This document shows positions 1 to 12,647 of a stretch of 64,000 nucleotides of DNA, piece by piece. The notes under the pieces were generated by a model. It had not been told where the DNA came from, searched no databases, and worked only from the letters and a program-made list of their open reading frames with translations. Both the position numbers and the translations under genes were made by a program. Each line of letters starts with the position of its first letter. The stretch's first letter is position 1. Source of the stretch: Lepidurus packardi (taxonomy: Eukaryota; Arthropoda; Branchiopoda; Notostraca; Triopsidae); contig JAKZAN010000002.1 of the NCBI GenBank assembly GCA_023053545.1, forward strand, positions 11,652,790-11,716,789, given 5' to 3'.

Positions 1-115
1 CCTCATTTATCTATGTTCGCTTGTTATCAGCTTCTTTTGTGATGGCTTCAGTTAGGCGGGAAACGTTGTCAACCTTGACAGTTATTTCACGCACTGCTTT
101 CATTGCGAAGCAAAA

Positions 116-374
116 CCACAATTAGGAGAAATCGCAACGAAATTAAAAAACCAATAAGAAAATCTCAAGTCTTTCTTCCACAGAGAATACTAGTGCATTC
201 TAGTATATTCTACATGGAAAGGAGAAAAATCAAAAAATCTGAAATTTTTCAGAAAATCAGAGAATTTCAAGTATTTTTTCCATGCAGAATAATAGTGTAT
301 TCTCCATGAAAAAAAAAAGACTTTCGATTTTCTGATTTGTTTATATTTTCATTGTAATTTCTTCTTAATTGTGG
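116..374. mobile_element. Fold-back MITE, ~259 bp
   Basis: The ends are inverted copies of each other. The left end begins CCACAATTAGGAGAAAT and the reverse complement of the right end begins CCACAATTAAGAAGAAAT. Similarity continues inward with small indels through AAGAAAATC/CAGAAAATC, AAGTCTTT, AGAGAATAC and CATGGAAA, so nearly the whole element could fold into one hairpin with arms of roughly 115 nt. It has no coding capacity. I could not define a target-site duplication: the left flank reads GCGAAGCAAAA and the right flank CGGAATTATG. It is probably a non-autonomous DNA transposon; the superfamily is unknown. Confidence 0.7.
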
Positions 375-3300
375 CGGAATTATGTTAACACTAATTACAC
401 TATATTTAATTCAATTATACAATTGAGTACACTATGTTAACAATTTAATAACGGTAACTTAATAAGGTACATAAATTGTAACTAATTATTTAATAAACAT
501 TAATAGATAAATCTCAACTACACAATAAAAAATACATTTCACGCACCGGGTACATTAGGGACAAGTAACGACATCTATACGGTTTGACTTTCTCCCGATT
601 GTTTTTCACCCATCAACAAAGAACCACGCGGCGGACAATGACCAGCAGTAAAAATTTCAAAATAACACTTTACAAACCGGACAGGCCTATCCGGTTTTAA
701 CCTTGCCAGCTCATTTGCCCAGAGCCCTATCTTAGGAATTTTTTTTTTCCTTCAAAACAAAAAAATAGGAAACAGGAATGATCGGCAGTAAACAAAGGCA
801 ACTCCGAGCATGTTTTATCTTGTCACTCCTGATAGACAACGTTTCCAGTCCGGAAAAACAGTTCCGGCAAACAAACCCAATCATTTTGTATGCAAGATAA
901 GCGGAAGCTACGAGTGAAACAAACCCCACACCGCCACTATATCAGCAACCATTCGTCAAAAGACGCATGAATCATTTCAACTCGACACTACTTCTTTCGC
1001 TTTCAGAGTAGTCCCCCAAAAAATTACGAGAAAGCGCCTTTATTTGCGTCAATCAAGCATAGAATTCAGAAACAACTCGAAAGTGGCTGCATCAATGCTA
1101 ATAATTCTCTTTGTGGTCGCTCGCAGCCTCCCCTGCACACAAAAGCTTTTTTCCATAGCGAGTAGAAATCTGTTCTATGCAAGTGACAAGTTCATGATGG
1201 ACGACCACTCGTTTCTGTAATTGCTCACCCTCTTTTTCTCTCACGCAGAGTTACAACTGTCGCCCCGCACACACTTGGCATGCTTACGTGACCCTATCCT
1301 GAATCAAACTCCATTATAAGTCCCAAGTTTCAGTTCCCCCAACTTCGCATCAAACTTTGCTACCATCGAAGTATCTATCTCTGCACAGAGTATCTATTTC
1401 AAGTAAAAGGAGACAATCTCTGCGAGCAATTTACTGATGCTTTAAGTGATGAGTCCTGCCCGACTTCCTGATCCTGATCCAACAAGGGTGACTCATCCTC
1501 CGCTTTTGGGACTTGGGAGCATCAATAGCTAGCTCCCAATACCGAATACCGAAATACCAAGAAAAAGCCCACACAAAAATGTATCATTTCCGGCTCGGCA
1601 AATACCGAGAATGTCTCTCTAAATCTCGTGTCTCATTTGATCCTCCCATACTCAGTCACATATTTTTCTCCTTACACGCATCATTTGCTCTCTACGCAAC
1701 ACCTATTATAAGAGCCTCTCACCTAACGCTTTGCTGCAACCAGATCTACCTGAACTTCTCGAAATGATACCCGCTTAGCGTTTGCAGTAAGCCAATACTT
1801 CCCGGCTTTGGATGTCCCTCTATACCTTCTTTCGAGTTCCTATTCCAAATCCTAATTGTCTTGACGGACCATCGCAAGCTTTTGATACTTCCCGATTGTA
1901 CGTGCATATTTGTGGTCTGAATCATCTCTACCTACCCCCCCCCCCCCCCTAACTTGACGGCACGTTTTGTTTTATCGATTAGAGAAACATGTGCAGCACA
2001 CGCACATGCAATTTCAGGAGCCAGGGATCTGTACCAGAGGCGCCCAGGCGGGGACACATTGCCATGCTAACGTTATGCTTAACGCATTCAACGCTTACAC
2101 TAGATGTACCAAAAAATATCAACCAAGTTTCCAGCTCAGCTAGGTCAAAGGTTGACTTTGGCTTTGCCAAGCTATCCAGAGGGGATACAGTTCTAATGCC
2201 CTACGGACACGCAAACTAGTTCGCCACGCCCCTTGGGCCCCAATTTGAAATTCTTATTCTACGACAAAAATAGCTTTGAAAAGCAAATAGTGTCCTCCTA
2301 TCTGTGAATCCTGATACTCTACAGAAAAAGTAGTGCATGTAACCTATAGAGAAACGGTAAGAATCGGTTATGTTATCCGTGCCTTGCGTAGACACCCTAC
2401 GACCCAGACGTTTTTGGATCGTGTTGGGGCACATAGAGCAGCGGAAAACTTGTGAACTTGTATACTTGTATCCAGTTGCTATTTCGCCATGTCCCCAAAC
2501 TTCCAAGTATAGAGAAAAACTAGACATGCACACACATTCCCTGCGAGCAACAATACCAGCTAGCTACCAGGGACGCCGTCGACGCGTCGTTATTGATCCA
2601 CGCAGCTTGCAGACTTTACCCCTCGTTGTACCCCCTTTCTGTTTTCTGTTTCCCTTCTCTTTTTGCTCCACTTTACTCTCTACTCTCAGTTTTCCGCTTA
2701 CTCTTGGGTTCAAAGTTAGGAAAACTTCCCTTTGCCATACCGTACCGTACTATCTCTCTTTCTCTCTCTTCATCTGTCTCTGCGATGAGCTATAGTAGAC
2801 GCACTGGTGCAGCCCAAGGGATCCCGAGAATTAGGAATTGTTGCGTGCAAGTAGCGGCCCTGAATACTACCCTCCCGAAAACTGTCGATAGTTACGGGTA
2901 CTATGTGGGTACTTTACAATGGCTAAGCCAATGGGTTCAATCACGCAGGAAACAGAAATAAAACCCTATTTTCTAGTGTTCCTTTGTCTACCAATCAAGT
3001 CCATCAGAAGTTTAAATTAAGAGGCGCAGAGAATCTGTTAATGCATTTTTGTTTTCTGGCCTCACGAGCTAAATAAAAATAAAAAAATTCAACCTTTTCC
3101 TGTCCTCCACATGTGCGAGTATACATGCTATGTGCAAAGACGAGGAAAGAAACTAGACCAGAGACAACAAAACTTCGGAAGGGATGGGAGAGGCTATTCA
3201 TTAATTAAGAGGGGTCCCTTGGTCTAAAGTGAGATAAAAGACAGGCGGAAACCTCGCAAATCTAAAAAGACTGTCCCTTAACATGGGGTCTTGATAATTT

Positions 3301-6066
3301 ACTCCAACGCCGCTTCATCTCGCTTCGCTTTGACTTTATTAAAGCTGATATAAATTCTAATGTCTCTACAAACGTTCTCTCTCTTTCTGTCAAGTGCCAC
3401 ATGCAATAAGAGAACGTATGACGTCAGAACCCTATACACAAAGGTCCCATTTAGTTACGACCATGATGATGATGGGCGTTAATGACATTGTTCTCTCAAA
3501 GTTTCGTGTCTAAGATCCATTTGAAGAAAATTGCCCTTTCCAACCCCCCCCCCCCCCCCCCCAACAAAAGAATTATGTAGGCTCTTACGCTGCGTTGATA
3601 CCAGTTTATATACGACAGCCACAGGTGGGTTCCCAAATCTCGAAACATTATTCTCTAATCTTGTCGTATTTCATTTCGATAGTTTGCACGTCCGAAAACA
3701 AACCGCTGTTTGTTTGGTTCTGATCCGTTGTGACGTCTCTGCAGTTTTAAAAGTTAACAAGAAACGAAAGTATTTCCCCTGGCAAAGGGGGTGGACTCGC
3801 AAACTGAGTTTGTCAAGACGCATTCATTGACAAGAAACTGAGACGAAATTGGCGGGCACGTTTAGGCTGGGATGGTCAGGGCTCGTTAGTTAACGAATTC
3901 CAGGACTTTTGGCCTACGTAAATAAAACACCAAAGGCCTGAGGACCACTTAACATAAGGCCTAAAATTAAACACTGGCGTTCTAAAAGCGAGGCAAATAT
4001 TTACGCGCAAACCAGACGCCAAAATTTCCATGATCCCCAAAGTCCTTGACAGGCCTTGAACACAAAGACCAAAGAAGGATGGCGTCCTTTTGAGCCTTGT
4101 AATAATCCAGGCTTCCCTGATTGATCTCGTTTCAGCTAGACAGCTAGCACTGGCAAAAGAAAGAACTGTTATTCAATTAACGAAGGCCATCAACGAAGAC
4201 ATTCAACAACCCCCGTAACGGCTGAGGTAGTGTAATATATAACACGATAACTGCTTCCGGACCACATAATACCCCTTTCCCATCTCCCCCAACTCCTATT
4301 CGTTAACAGACTAACAGGCAAAACTTTCAACGAAATGTAGAACAGGACTACTATTTAGAGGCTTCCTTTACTGGATCTTATCTGCAACAATCGCTATAAA
4401 AATGTCATATATAAATGTGTATATAGATTTTTCTTCATTTTTCGCTTACTTGATGCTTATACGAGGCCTTATCAGCAATAATGGCTATAAAAATATAAGA
4501 CTTATCTCAATTTATTTCGCAAATCCAAGAAGGTTTTTCGGGAACAAGGGTTGCTAGAAGCAAGAAACCCGATGGCACCTGAGATCTACACAGCGAACAG
4601 GAACCGGTCAAAACTTTTTTGTTTGTTTGCGAGTGAAAATCCGTCCCTATTTCAAACAAGGGTACGAAAGTCGTAACTGCCGGAAAGACAAATATACAAA
4701 CGAGCCAAGGCGAGATTCCCATCGCGCATAGCAATTTGGACGCCTCCAGAGTACGCGATCGTAAAAAGCAAAGGAAGAAAAAACAGAGCCTACAACCAAT
4801 GCAGAGGATCGATCTGGGGGAATTACTTTCCTTGTTTTGCACACAAAATGGCAAAGGAATGCCGTGGGGTGGGTTAGTAGTTGTTTGTCTTGAGGGATAA
4901 AAGGCCCTTTTTCTCGAGAAGTCTGTCTTGGCGCATCATTTGCCAACCTGTGGCATTCGGAGGCAATTCGCAGGGGGAGAGAGCTTTACGCCGGAATTGA
5001 GTTATCCAGGCGAATATGCAAAGGTGCGAAATTGTTGCTAGTTGCAACAGAGAGCTACAAGGGTCGAGCTTAGCTGGAAACCTTAAACAACACGATTAGA
5101 CTGGATATACTGGGTGTTCCGTAGTCCTTGCAGTTGCAGGCGACATAGCGGGGTTTGTTTGCCTTAGGGAAAACCTGAGACCAATGCATTCGACAGATGC
5201 ACCTTCGAAGGCCACCACCAAGACCGAACTCGTGAAGAGCATTTCCTAACACTATTAACACTGTCGAATGATGAGATGATAAAGTAACAAGCTCGATTAC
5301 CTACCGGCTTTTCCTCCGTTTCAAGCCCAATCTCGTAAATCGCTTGTCGAAAAAAAAGCCAGTTAAATGAAGTAGGCCTGTGCTCAACTGGTTGGCACGG
5401 GAGGGATGTGTCGAAGCCAGGTACGCTTGCTATCGGTTCATTGTCGTGTCTATTTTAACCAGGAAAAGAGGAAGCGAAGCCAGAAGCCCTCTAGAAATAA
5501 TAATTGAATTCGCTTTCATAACAGAAGGATAGTCGAGTAGCGATGAACCATGGCAATGGCAAAACCGGCAAGCAACAGCATACCGCCCTACGGGCAAACA
5601 GGGACGCCAGCCATGGCCCTTTCCTTTCGTTCCTATCCGTGGTAAAATTCTTGTTGCGAACTCCACTCGAAATAGCCATAAAGACGTCAATTTCCTAACT
5701 ATTCTACAGCCAACTTGTTTCATCGCACCTTGTGCTAACGCCGGTATAAATCTGTTAGACGTGAAATGTTAATTTTCTTACCTTTATTACGCTGCACGAA
5801 ACCACACTCGACAGCACTTACAAAACGCGGGGAGCAACTGACGCCATGATAACTATCGATACGCGATATAACCGATTTCAATAAGAAACCAGATGGCAGC
5901 ACTTCGCCAGCGAAAATTTATTCGTTAACGACAACCAAAACAAAGTATTAGCAAACGGAAATCCTGTTTTTGGGTTGTGTTCGACGTAAACTTTTCAGGT
6001 AAGTTGTAAGTGGTTTTAGTTAGCGTCTTATTGTAAGTTATATTACAATAGAAGTCAAGACCAGCA
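375..6066. other. Non-coding stretch upstream of the AMPK beta gene
   Basis: No gene is supported here. Open frames are short, start without good context, or are open on both strands at once, and none shows recognisable protein or paired splice sites. It contains AT-rich DNA at about 380-520, a poly-C run near 1936-1949, a CT-rich tract near 2640-2770 and a second poly-C run near 3546-3562. The promoter and 5' UTR of the AMPK gene should lie at the right end, but I see no clear TATA box. Confidence 0.6.
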
Positions 6067-7146
6067 ATGGGAAACGCTGGGAGCGGGCAACAACGTGACA
6101 GACACAAGTCAGGCGAATTGCCACCATCCTCACCTGGGAAAGAAGGTACAGCATTCGTGTTTGACAAGACGCCCAACAAATTCCTATATCAGTCCTCACG
6201 TGAGGAAGAAGAAGAGGGCTACGGGGTTCACAAAGTAAAAACGAATATTGCGAGCGTATGAGGTAATTAACCAAAGCATCTGTATTACATATCCCAGGAC
6301 TCCAAAGATGAATTCGTACCAGTCTGCATCCGAGCCCAAGGGGAATGTGATACTCCAGGTGAGACTTCTAAAGCCCTTCCAACGGTTTTCAAATGGGAAG
6401 GAGGAGGCAAGCAAGTCTACATCAGTGGAACGTTCTCCAACTGGAAGACTATACCTATGGTTAAAAGGTGCAATAGACTACCATTTCTACAACTAAGTTA
6501 ATAATAATGTCGTCCTTTTGTTTTAATTGCAGTCACGGAGACTTTGTCACGATCGTAGACTTGCCAGAAGGCGAACACCAGTACAAATACCTTGTGGATG
6601 GCGATTGGGTCCACAATCCTAGCGAACCCATTATGGACAATTCTATGGGTTCCAAAAATAACGTCATCAAAGTGAAACAGACCGATTTTGAGGTGTTTGA
6701 CGCTTTGGCTATAGATAGCATGACCACCGGAAATACGTGCCAAGGTAATATTCCAGAAACTGACAGTTGAGTGTAATTTTTCTGACAACTCTTCTTTTCG
6801 TTGTGGTAAGCTGGGTCTCCTACAGGGGATTATAATCAAGAGATTCCCATGCACAGACCACAGGAGAAGGTGACCAATCCACCAATTTTGCCACCACACC
6901 TGCTCCAGGTCATTCTGAACAAGGATACACCATTATCAGTAAGTCTGTTTTTCATGCGGCTTACTTTGCGAAATTGAACTCATCCTGTTGTTGATCTAGT
7001 GCGAGCCTACTTTGTTACCCGAGCCCAATCATGTGATGCTTAACCATTTATACGCCCTTTCTATCAAAGATGGTGTCATGGTTCTAAGTGCTACTCACCG
7101 ATACAGAAAGAAATACGTGACCACATTACTATACAAGCCAATTTAA
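6067..7146 (+). CDS. Prkab: AMP-activated protein kinase beta subunit, complete, five exons
   Basis: Exons: 6067-6234, 6298-6467, 6533-6744, 6826-6938 and 7000-7146, all with GT-AG introns of 61-81 bp. The joined frame is 810 nt, or 269 aa, matching the usual ~270 aa of the family. The protein begins MGNAGSGQQ, an N-myristoylation signal as in other beta subunits. Residues ~84-170 are the glycogen-binding CBM48 module: FKWEGGGKQVYISGTFSNW, then W105, K131 and W138 in the carbohydrate-contact positions. S113 sits in KSHGDF, equivalent to mammalian S108. Residues ~193-269 are the C-terminal ASC domain (PPILPPHLLQVILN; GVMVLSATHRYRKKYVTTLL) that binds the alpha and gamma subunits. From family knowledge it scaffolds the cytosolic energy-sensing kinase and links it to glycogen. 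It is the Drosophila alicorn orthologue type. Nothing looks broken. Confidence 0.97.
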
Positions 7147-7184
7147 GACCGTCTTGCTTAACATTAACATCCGACTGAAATTGT

Positions 7185-7190
7185 AATAAA
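7185..7190 (+). terminator. Polyadenylation signal of the AMPK beta gene
   Basis: An AATAAA hexamer lies 39 nt after the stop codon, in AT-rich DNA. The spacing is normal for a short 3' UTR. Other AATAAA-like sequences follow further downstream, so the true cleavage site is not certain. Confidence 0.55.
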
Positions 7191-7379
7191 AATTATCGTT
7201 ACATTCAATTTGAGATCCCATTAGTCGCTGTAAAGAAATCCTTGAAGTTGTGTAATTCTACATAATATAAGTGTCCCTCATGTTGTCACTATCTTGCTAC
7301 AGTAGTTTAGTAAATCAAAATACAAACAAATATTAAGACTATATAGTAAGAACGGTTTTTCTGAAAATACAAGGATAAT

Positions 7380-7385
7380 TTTATT
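7380..7385 (-). terminator. Possible polyadenylation signal of the sulfotransferase gene
   Basis: AATAAA on the - strand, about 320 nt beyond the sulfotransferase stop codon. It is the first exact hexamer I noticed on that strand. The distance is plausible for a 3' UTR but not diagnostic. Confidence 0.3.
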
Positions 7386-7707
7386 CAGATGCAGTCTTGC
7401 AATAAATGAGGACAGCGAACTTATTGACAGAAATCTTTTTAATCACCAGTTTTTCTGTTTTGCGCACAGTTAAGTGTCCAGCACTTTTGCTATAATAGAT
7501 AGGTAAAAAGATGCACGAGCTTATATGGCTGTTTTGGGAATTGGCAAGTTTCTAAAAGAAGGGCTGCTATATCACACAATCCAAAGGAAACAAGACAGTT
7601 TACATCATATTTTACAAGAAACCCTTCTAAGGCTAGTTATTTTTCCCCAATTTATGACTTTTATAAACACTCGGTGGCTTCCGCTTTGCAAAGGGCTCGG
7701 TTGATTC

Positions 7708-10700
7708 TTAATTGACATTAGGAAGGGGTTGGTACCCAGCGTCCACCAGCACTTCATTAATACTGTATTCAAACATTTCAAAGTCCAAGCGGAAACGCTG
7801 GTAAACTCGCAAAATGAGACTCCGAGGTAAGGTGACATAGAATTTGCGCTGCACGGCATTCTTGTCAGCATTCAGTTGCCGATTAAACCATGGAATGGGA
7901 ACTTTCTTGTCCAAGCCGGTTCGCCGCCATACGTACTAGAAAGATGTGTCATCAATTAATGATAATGGAATTTTTGACCTATAATTGTTTTAGAAATAAA
8001 AAGGAAGCAATCATTCACGCTGTCGCTTGTATGAGCTTTGCATGAACTAGGTCGTCATTTGATAATGCTTCGCTCACGGTATCATGTCTTCAAGCATTTT
8101 GCCAAAAATATAGGTTACAGTATCAAAGACGAAACTAGGGATCTAAAGTGTCTATCCTAGTATATGGCCTAGACTTGCTCTAAAGGGCTTCGTATTTCGA
8201 CCTGCACTATAGATGAGGCAAATCCAGTTTTTATAAAGCATGTTGTTGTTCAGGTGAATGAGCCCGAAGTTGTGACTCACTTAAGACAAGCCTAAAGTAG
8301 CACTTCCTCCTCGCTCCAAAATTAAAGCGATACATTAGAAAGCGGATACTAAAAGCCTTACCGTCAAATCATCCATTGCGGTTTCAATCTTGCCTATCAT
8401 ATCGTAAGGCACATTGCAAGGCGTACAATAACGCCAGTAAGGAACCCAATGAGCATCATAACCATTTCCTAGAATTTGACTTAATTAATATGGCACTAAA
8501 TTAATTTACTCTATGTAATGTTATTTTCTCTGAATGCTTTTTTACCTTGCAAATCAGTGGACAAAATATATTCCAAGAATTCTTCGAACGTGGGTTTCTT
8601 GGTATAATCAAGGCCCCCATCGCTCGCATTTCCTGGCTCTGCTATGTTGTTTACCGTTGACTGTTGAGCTGTCTTTTGCTGCCTGAGATTATGCCGTACA
8701 ATATTCATAGACTCGGCATTTTGTGGACTGGATGGCTTGCCGAGGTCTTTGTTCTGTTGAGCAGCAGCCAAACGATTCAAAGCTTCAGCAGCGGCAGCCA
8801 TTTCCGCGCCCATGTCGGAATTCAGTAACTCATTCATGATTTGGTGATCAACCTGGGATGGAACATATTGGAGCAGTTTCCTTTGCATCTTGGGAACATA
8901 AGGCGACTGCGATGAACGTCTTTGCTCCATAATTTGGCGAGCTCGAGCTTTCACATGAAGGCGAAATGTCGGTAACGACCAATGCGGACTCGTAAGCATT
9001 TTGTCACGGTAGCAGGACAAAAGGCGCTCCATAGGATGGCGTACAAACATGAATTTGAAGTGGGACGCGTTAGCGTAACCGAACTCTTCCTCGCTCTATT
9101 ATGGAATCAAAGAGAAGCAAAGAACGTGGTTAACTTCGCTTGAGAAAGCTACGCTTTCATAGTGAGATGACCGTACAAGTTCATCCGAGGAGAAAAGATC
9201 TTGTTACATAGACGGACACACAGGTAGTCGTGCGGAAATGACTCCCTGTCACCTTACCTTTTGTCCACGAAAGATCTAGGTTAACACCTTTGATGTTCTA
9301 TTTATGTAGCCAACCGAGAGTATTTTCCAATAAGCGCGACTTTGCTATCAAGTAAGTAGCTGAAACAAGTTAAAGTTGTTTTTTAAAGATGGTAGTACTG
9401 ACTGGTAATCGCATTTGGCAAAGCAAGTTTAGATTATACACTTTATATGTCAAACTTTCCCTTAAGCTAATTTGGATTTCTTGACTAGCTACAATCCATT
9501 CCAACCCGCGTTGACAAGTTGTACAGGCATTCCTTTCTTTTCAAATACAATCTCACGTGGAGAAGGTATGCATCCCCACTTCCATGGAGTTGTGAGTTGG
9601 ACGCCTGTCCGATGGAAAGATGCGGAGCATGGGCGGCTCACGAATATAGGTGAAGTTCGGGAAACGGGGGTTTCTGTTAACAAAACAACTATATTTGGGG
9701 CCAAGTAAGTCTTGGCAGCTGTCGAAAGACTTTTCTTGGCAATAACGGCAAAGTGAAGGGGGAGAGAAAACAGCAGTAAATTTGTTGCTGTCGGATTCTA
9801 CTTCCGTAATGAACGACACACTTCTAGGACACTCGAACAGACCTTATGGGACAGGAAAGACAAACGCAGTTGAATAAAAATGTCAAGTCCTTCCTCAAGT
9901 TCTCAAAAGGTGTTCAAAGATGAAATAGCCCGTGCGTAAAACTTTACTATTTTGTAGAGGATACGTTCTGGGGTGTATGGCTTCCGAGCTGGTTTATGGA
10001 GAAAACAAGTTATTTGGAGATGATCAACTTACTGTAGTACCGTTGTCACCCTTGGCCGGAACAACTTACTAGAATTATACCACTTGTAGAACCGTTAAGC
10101 AAAACTTCGAAAAATAAACATGCTAAGATGAGAGTTTGGAGCAAATCTTTTTAGTATCTCCATCTACCTTGGGCAATTCGGCATGCTATTAAAGTGCAAT
10201 AAGACCCTTCGGCATATTTACGCTTAGAAAAGTGGAGAAGTCAAGAAAGGCAGACGGTCGTGATGACATGAGATAGAAAAGTAACGGTCAATCCTCCAAT
10301 TCTCAAGCCTTCCGTGGCAGACTTTGTGAACCAAAACTGATAGTGGGTAAACTAGAGTAAAGCTCTATCCTTGTAGACTTTTTAGAAAGGTGTAAAACTT
10401 TAGTGGCCTAGTTTTTGACTCTACCGCACTTAAGACCTTTCCCCAGTCCAAGATGTCAAGTTATCACGATCGCTCGTGAAACTAAAAATAACAAAAGCCC
10501 GAGAACTGGCTTTCCATGTGGCTTTTCAAGGGCTTTTCTAGGAGGAAAAACATGAAAGCAACTCTGAAAACTTAACAACATGTTTGTTTTATACGAGGGG
10601 AAAAGGAGGGAGAAAGAGAGACAGAACCTGTAGGAACTTTGAAATCACTGGGTCTAATCCGAGATGGGTCCTCAAACACCCATGTTTCCGTTCCAGTATT

Positions 10701-12647
10701 CACTGTATAGGAAGATACGCTGTCCAAAACCGGACATGTAGGGTAACCTTAATTGGACGTACGTAGGTGACAAGAATAATAGTGCTTGAGCCGTTGTGGT
10801 TGCCTTTTGTGGTTATATAAGTGGACAACTCTCAAAAGCAGGATGCTATTTTCATGTAGGGGAAAAAGGCATAAATCTGTCTATTCCCATTTCTTTTACC
10901 TGAGGTTGTAGTCTGGGCGCCAAACTATGGGGACTGGAGAAGGAAGTTCCGTATCCGTTGACGATGAGGAAAGCTGATACTAACGAAGAGGAGGCTACTT
11001 TGTTAATAAAGCATCCCATCGTTTTGAAAGACGAAGCCAATGTAAAGTGCCCCCGGTTCGGTCGTTCAACGGGTGGATCTGCAATGTGAAAGAAAACTTA
11101 GACTATAAAACTTAAAACTACTTTTATAAAACTATATGCCTCGCTATTGTCCGTAGGGCAACAGGTAGAACGTGTCAAAGCATTCGTTTAAATTCCTTTA
11201 TTTTGGTTTAGCTGGCCCGGGTGAAGGACCCTTTCCTTTGCGTTTTCTCTGAATACCAATCCAACCCCTAGGATACCTTTGGGTCCTAGCTAACGCGAGA
11301 AGAAAAAGATACCGTTGCCTACTCAGAATGGAGCTCCAGCTTGGTTCTGACCTTTGGGCGTTTTGGCTATCTGCCGACTGTGCAAAATGTAACGACTTTT
11401 CGGTGGTGCTGTGAGTACCCATGGCATTTCGATTTGTGGATGTGTGTTAGTGGATTAACAGGATAATTTCCCCCGATTTCCAATCCATACTTATAATCGC
11501 TATAGCCAAAAGCGTGGTGACGAGCTGGATTTTTTTTTTAAAGGAAACAGAAAGAACGCTTCGTTGACCGGGTAGAAAGTAAGCAAACCAAGCTAGACGG
11601 TGCAAAGGAAATCCATTAGCTGCCAACCTCCAAAGCGAGCAATGGCCAAGTCTTTCAAGCAACCTTTTTGTGGTATTTATCAGGTGTGTTAGTGTTTTTT
11701 CTTTCTTTTCTTTATCCTCTCATACCAAACTATCCTCGAAAGAAGTTAGTATGAAGCAGAACGAATGTCAAGATTCAAGCCAAGACAAGGTTAGTCAAAA
11801 GAAGTCTTTTTGCAAAGAAAGATGAGCTATAAAGCTAGAAGCGTCTCGCGGGAAATACAACTGCGTACGGTTAGTGTCACCGCTGAAAATAAAAGCGGAT
11901 TAGGAAAGAGAAGAAGTGCTTAAGTTAATACTGCGCTGGCAAAAAGAAACTCAAGCCTTCAGCGACTGATTGGCAAGATCTGCGAAGTTCAAGGCAAGGC
12001 AAATTCTCCTATCACGAAATTAGGAAATGATCTGTCAACGAACCTTGGTCGATGTACGGATAGTTCGGCTGTGTTTTAGCCTCTGCCTCTGTTAAAACGG
12101 GACCCACGTAAACCGGATTCCCTTCACATATTTGACGAACTTTTCGCTTCCTGCGCTCATATTCCTGTTCTTTGAGCGCCGTCCATTCTTTCACTGTTTG
12201 CATCGGAGGGACAAAAATGTTCTTCTCAGTAGAAATACGACTGAATTGGCTAACTTTTTCTGGAACTGGAGCAAGCTGTCTTTGCTCGGCCATTTCTTTA
12301 AATTTCTCAGTGCCAGGAGCAGAGAAAAGGGGATGCACTTCTTCGTGCTCTGTCGCCGAGCTAAATCGCGATTCGTGGGTGGGCTTGATGGATTTGAGGG
12401 AACGCTCTTTTTGTAGAGAAAAGGACGGGCTTTGCTGCGAGAAAAATTCTTTATCTGAGTGATGGATTCTGTGTGTACCGGAACTGATTCCCGAACTTGG
12501 AGAGTCCGACCATTCTGTAGTGAGGAGCATTTTGCCCATGAGAAGCGTGCAAAGGCATACCGTGGCCCAACGCTTCCAACAATTGGAATTGCACATTTCT
12601 GCCGGGGTCAGCCAACGCCAACTTCGCGACATGTGGAATTGCCCCAT
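7708..12647 (-). CDS. Golgi carbohydrate sulfotransferase (HNK-1ST/CHST family), five exons
   Basis: Exons (- strand): 12647-12044, 11078-10900, 9095-8546, 8468-8362 and 7935-7708. Phases match at every junction, giving 1668 nt, or 555 aa. The start ATG (12647) has A at -3 and G at +4. The layout is type II membrane: a short N-terminal tail, a hydrophobic anchor at ~27-42, a low-complexity stem, then a conserved ERRKRKVRQIC block. The 5'-phosphosulfate-binding loop is NKVASSS (227-233). The 3'-phosphate-binding motif is FVRHPMERLLS (278-288), followed by YRDK. Later blocks are DAHWVPYWRYCTPCNVPYD, MIGKIETAMDDL and FRLDFEMFEYS, all typical of Sulfotransfer_2. From family knowledge it moves sulfate from PAPS to glycans in the Golgi lumen. 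The acceptor sugar cannot be read from sequence. At 555 aa it is longer than the usual 350-430 aa because of the long stem and a glutamine/alanine-rich insert at ~300-400. The first donor (G|GTTCGT) is weak and is the least certain boundary. Confidence 0.9.
9096..10899. other. Large intron 3 of the sulfotransferase gene (B-C intron)
   Basis: This 1.8-kb intron holds no recognised gene. At 9472-9704 a + strand frame of 78 codons stays open while two - strand frames are also open, and the + frame ends at a good donor-like sequence, CCAA|GTAAGT. On the - strand near 9300-9257 there is another exon-like segment bounded by TAG and AAAG|GTAAGG. It does not join the neighbouring exons in phase, so I do not place it in the gene. 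Confidence 0.5.

Larger units (their letters stand above)
7147..7707. other. Convergent intergenic region
   Basis: This 561-bp gap separates the 3' ends of the + strand AMPK beta gene and the - strand sulfotransferase gene. It is AT-rich and holds the AMPK poly(A) signal. On the - strand there is an AATAAA at 7385-7380 that could serve the sulfotransferase. No open frame of note is present. Confidence 0.6.

Noticed and set aside
5375..5430. A tRNA-like look to CTCAACTGGTTGGCACGGG
   Set aside because: The B-box GGTTCGAATCC is absent and the arms do not pair into a cloverleaf.
11198..11662. Two - strand frames in an intron of the sulfotransferase, considered as extra exons
   Set aside because: Exons at 12044 and 11078 already join in phase. 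These frames add no sulfotransferase motifs.
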